Positions 6,527-7,770 of a stretch of DNA of 7,770 nucleotides are shown one piece after another. Numbering within the stretch: the first letter of the stretch is position 1; each line of letters starts with the position of its first letter. The position numbers and the translations under genes are program-made. Source of the DNA: Schaalia odontolytica (GTDB taxonomy: Bacteria > Actinomycetota > Actinomycetes > Actinomycetales > Actinomycetaceae). The notes beneath the pieces are model-generated. The model made no database searches, was not told the origin of the DNA, and saw only the letters and a list, made by a program, of their open reading frames with translations. The stretch spans positions 1 through 7,770 of the forward strand of contig CATYYP010000082.1 in NCBI GenBank assembly GCA_958415245.1, in the 5' to 3' direction.

Positions 6527-7084
6527 GTGATCGACGATATTCTCCTCGAGGCCGAGGAAAAGATGGACAAGGCCGTGGAAGCGGCCAGCCACGAGTTTTC
6601 GAACATTCGTACCGGGCGCGCGACGTCTTCGATGTTCGAGCAGCTTCTGGTGGACTACTACGGCGCGCCGACGCCGATGCAGCAGCTTGCGAGCTTCCAG
6701 ATTCCCGAGGCCCGCACGGTCCTGATCTCTCCCTTCGATCGCACCGCGACCCAGGAGATCATCCGTACTCTGCGTGAGTCGGACCTTGGCGTGAACCCGA
6801 CCGACGATGGCAACGTTGTGCGCGTCGTTCTGCCCGCCCTGACGGAGGAGCGCCGTAAGGAGTACGTGAAGCAGGCCAAGAGCAAGGCTGAGGACGGTCG
6901 CGTGTCCGTGCGCGGCGTGCGTCGTAAGGCGAAGGATCAGCTCGACCGCCTGAAGAAGGACGGCGAGGCCTCTGAGGATGACGTCGAGCGCGCTGAAAAG
7001 CAGCTTGATGGCCTCACGAAGGCCCACACCGAGCAGATCGACAAGATGCTCGCGACGAAGGAAAGTGAACTGCTGACGATCTGA
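6527..7084 (+). CDS. frr: Ribosome recycling factor (RRF)
   Basis: RRF splits the post-termination 70S ribosome together with EF-G, so that subunits can be reused. The 185-residue length is standard. The two halves of the three-helix bundle show the expected motifs: FSNIRTGRA (24-32) in the first helix, and LTEERRKEYVKQAKSKAED (105-123) followed by VSVRGVRRKAKDQLDRLKK (126-144) in the others. The beta-rich hinge domain lies between, with YYGAPTPMQQLASFQIPEAR (44-63) and ISPFDR (67-72). The usual IRNIRR stretch here reads VRGVRR, a small change at a position that often has Asn. The start is GTG 6527, with AAAGGAG at 6514-6520 six bases upstream; no better ATG fits the conserved N-terminus. The TGA stop shares its A with the cdsA start. 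Confidence 0.97.
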   Translation: MIDDILLEAEEKMDKAVEAASHEFSNIRTGRATSSMFEQLLVDYYGAPTPMQQLASFQIPEARTVLISPFDRTATQEIIRTLRESDLGVNPTDDGNVVRVVLPALTEERRKEYVKQAKSKAEDGRVSVRGVRRKAKDQLDRLKKDGEASEDDVERAEKQLDGLTKAHTEQIDKMLATKESELLTI

Positions 7085-7770
7085 TGGCGTCGACGGATCG
7101 TTCACTTCTTGCCCGAGTATTCTCCCCGGGTCCCACTCGCGACAATCATCCCGCGGGTGGGGCAACGGGGAAGGCTGGGCGTAATCTTCCGCAGGCGATC
7201 ACGACCGCAGTTGTCCTGATCGCTGCTGTTGCTATTCCTCTGTTCACGTCGCTGCCTGCGTTTGTCGGCGTTATTGCCTTCGTGTGCCTGGTTGGAATCT
7301 GGGAACTTGCGGGTGCCTTCGCTCGCATGGGTATCACCCTGACGGTGACGCCTCTGTATGTCGGTGCTATCGGTATGGTGACCTGCGCGTGGTGGCTGGG
7401 TACAGAGGGCATGCTCTTCGCCCTGTACATCACGGTATTCGTCTGTGCGGCGTGGAGACTCTTGGACCGTCGTCAAGAGTCCCGGATGAGCGACGTCGTG
7501 TCGTCAACGTTTGCCGCTGTCTACGTGCCGTTCCTGGCTTCGTTCGTCGTGCTCATGATGGCGGCGTGGCACAACGCCTGGGTGTTCGTCGTCTTTGAGC
7601 TCATGGTCATCGCCAACGACACCGGCGGCTGGGCTGCTGGCGTCATGTTCGGCAAACATCCCATGGCCCCAGCGCTGTCCCCGAAGAAGTCCTGGGAGGG
7701 CTTTGCAGGTTCCGCCCTGACGGCCATCGCTGTCGGCGTGGTCGGTCTGTGGTTGCTGGGAGCTTCCTGG
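7084..7770 (+). CDS. cdsA: Phosphatidate cytidylyltransferase (CDP-diglyceride synthetase), N-terminal part; 3' end outside the window
   Basis: CdsA makes CDP-diacylglycerol from CTP and phosphatidic acid in the cytoplasmic membrane, the branch point to all major phospholipids. The frame is open to the right edge, with 229 residues visible. A hydrophilic N-terminus (1-35) is followed by about seven hydrophobic segments, near 38-56, 58-80, 86-104, 108-125, 142-160, 163-178 and 205-228. The conserved loop ANDTGGWAAGVMFGKHPMAP (177-196) continues as ALSPKKSWEGFAGS (197-210), the usual lead-in to the family signature. The catalytic Asp-rich C-terminal signature lies beyond the window. ATG 7084 overlaps the frr stop in a TGATG arrangement. 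There is no good Shine-Dalgarno sequence close by (AAGGAAAG at 7058-7065 is 18 bases away), so translation is likely coupled to frr. The frr-cdsA order is widely conserved. Confidence 0.93.
   Translation, partial: MASTDRSLLARVFSPGPTRDNHPAGGATGKAGRNLPQAITTAVVLIAAVAIPLFTSLPAFVGVIAFVCLVGIWELAGAFARMGITLTVTPLYVGAIGMVTCAWWLGTEGMLFALYITVFVCAAWRLLDRRQESRMSDVVSSTFAAVYVPFLASFVVLMMAAWHNAWVFVVFELMVIANDTGGWAAGVMFGKHPMAPALSPKKSWEGFAGSALTAIAVGVVGLWLLGASW

Noticed and set aside
7102..7727. Minus-strand frames opposite cdsA
   Set aside because: The plus strand carries a clear membrane protein with CdsA motifs; the antisense frames have no recognisable content.
1..7770. Mobile elements, CRISPR arrays, toxin-antitoxin or defence genes, and tRNA genes
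   Set aside because: All long frames on coding strands are accounted for by core genes, and I saw no repeats, spacers, transposase motifs or cloverleaf patterns by eye.

Overview
The window is a GC-rich chromosomal segment with the conserved gene order of high-GC Gram-positive bacteria (Actinomycetota): comM/yifB - dprA - xerC, an M23-family gene on the opposite strand, then rpsB - tsf - pyrH - frr - cdsA. Gene order, the short 275-residue EF-Ts, the actinobacterial style of the DprA, UMP kinase and CdsA motifs, and the C-ending codon bias of rpsB and tsf all fit. My best guess within the phylum is a member of the Actinomycetaceae (Actinomyces/Schaalia-like). That placement is an inference from general familiarity, not from a search.

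Left part (1-2961, + strand): a tightly packed operon. The 3' portion of a ComM/YifB AAA+ ATPase enters from the left edge, overlaps dprA by 8 bases, and dprA is followed 9 bases later by xerC. All three products act on DNA: ComM as a helicase promoting integration of imported DNA, DprA as the loader of RecA on imported single strands, XerC as a site-specific recombinase for chromosome dimers. xerC ends against a convergent gene, with a bulged hairpin between them.

Middle (3028-3966): a minus-strand gene for an exported M23/LytM-fold protein whose zinc site is largely lost, then a 387-base gene-free stretch. This stretch holds two DnaA-box-like 9-mers 30 bases apart, a plausible sigma-70-type promoter, and a leader of about 200 nt with several small hairpins ahead of rpsB.

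Right part (3967-7770, + strand): translation and growth genes. rpsB (ribosomal protein S2) and tsf (EF-Ts) form one unit closed by a strong intrinsic terminator. A probable second promoter lies straight after it and serves pyrH (UMP kinase), frr (ribosome recycling factor) and cdsA (CDP-diglyceride synthetase). cdsA shares one base with the frr stop and runs off the right edge.

Overall this is an ordinary core region. I see no mobile element, CRISPR array, tRNA/rRNA gene or obviously novel multi-gene system. The points most worth a second look are the degenerate M23 protein, the paired DnaA-like boxes and the structured rpsB leader.
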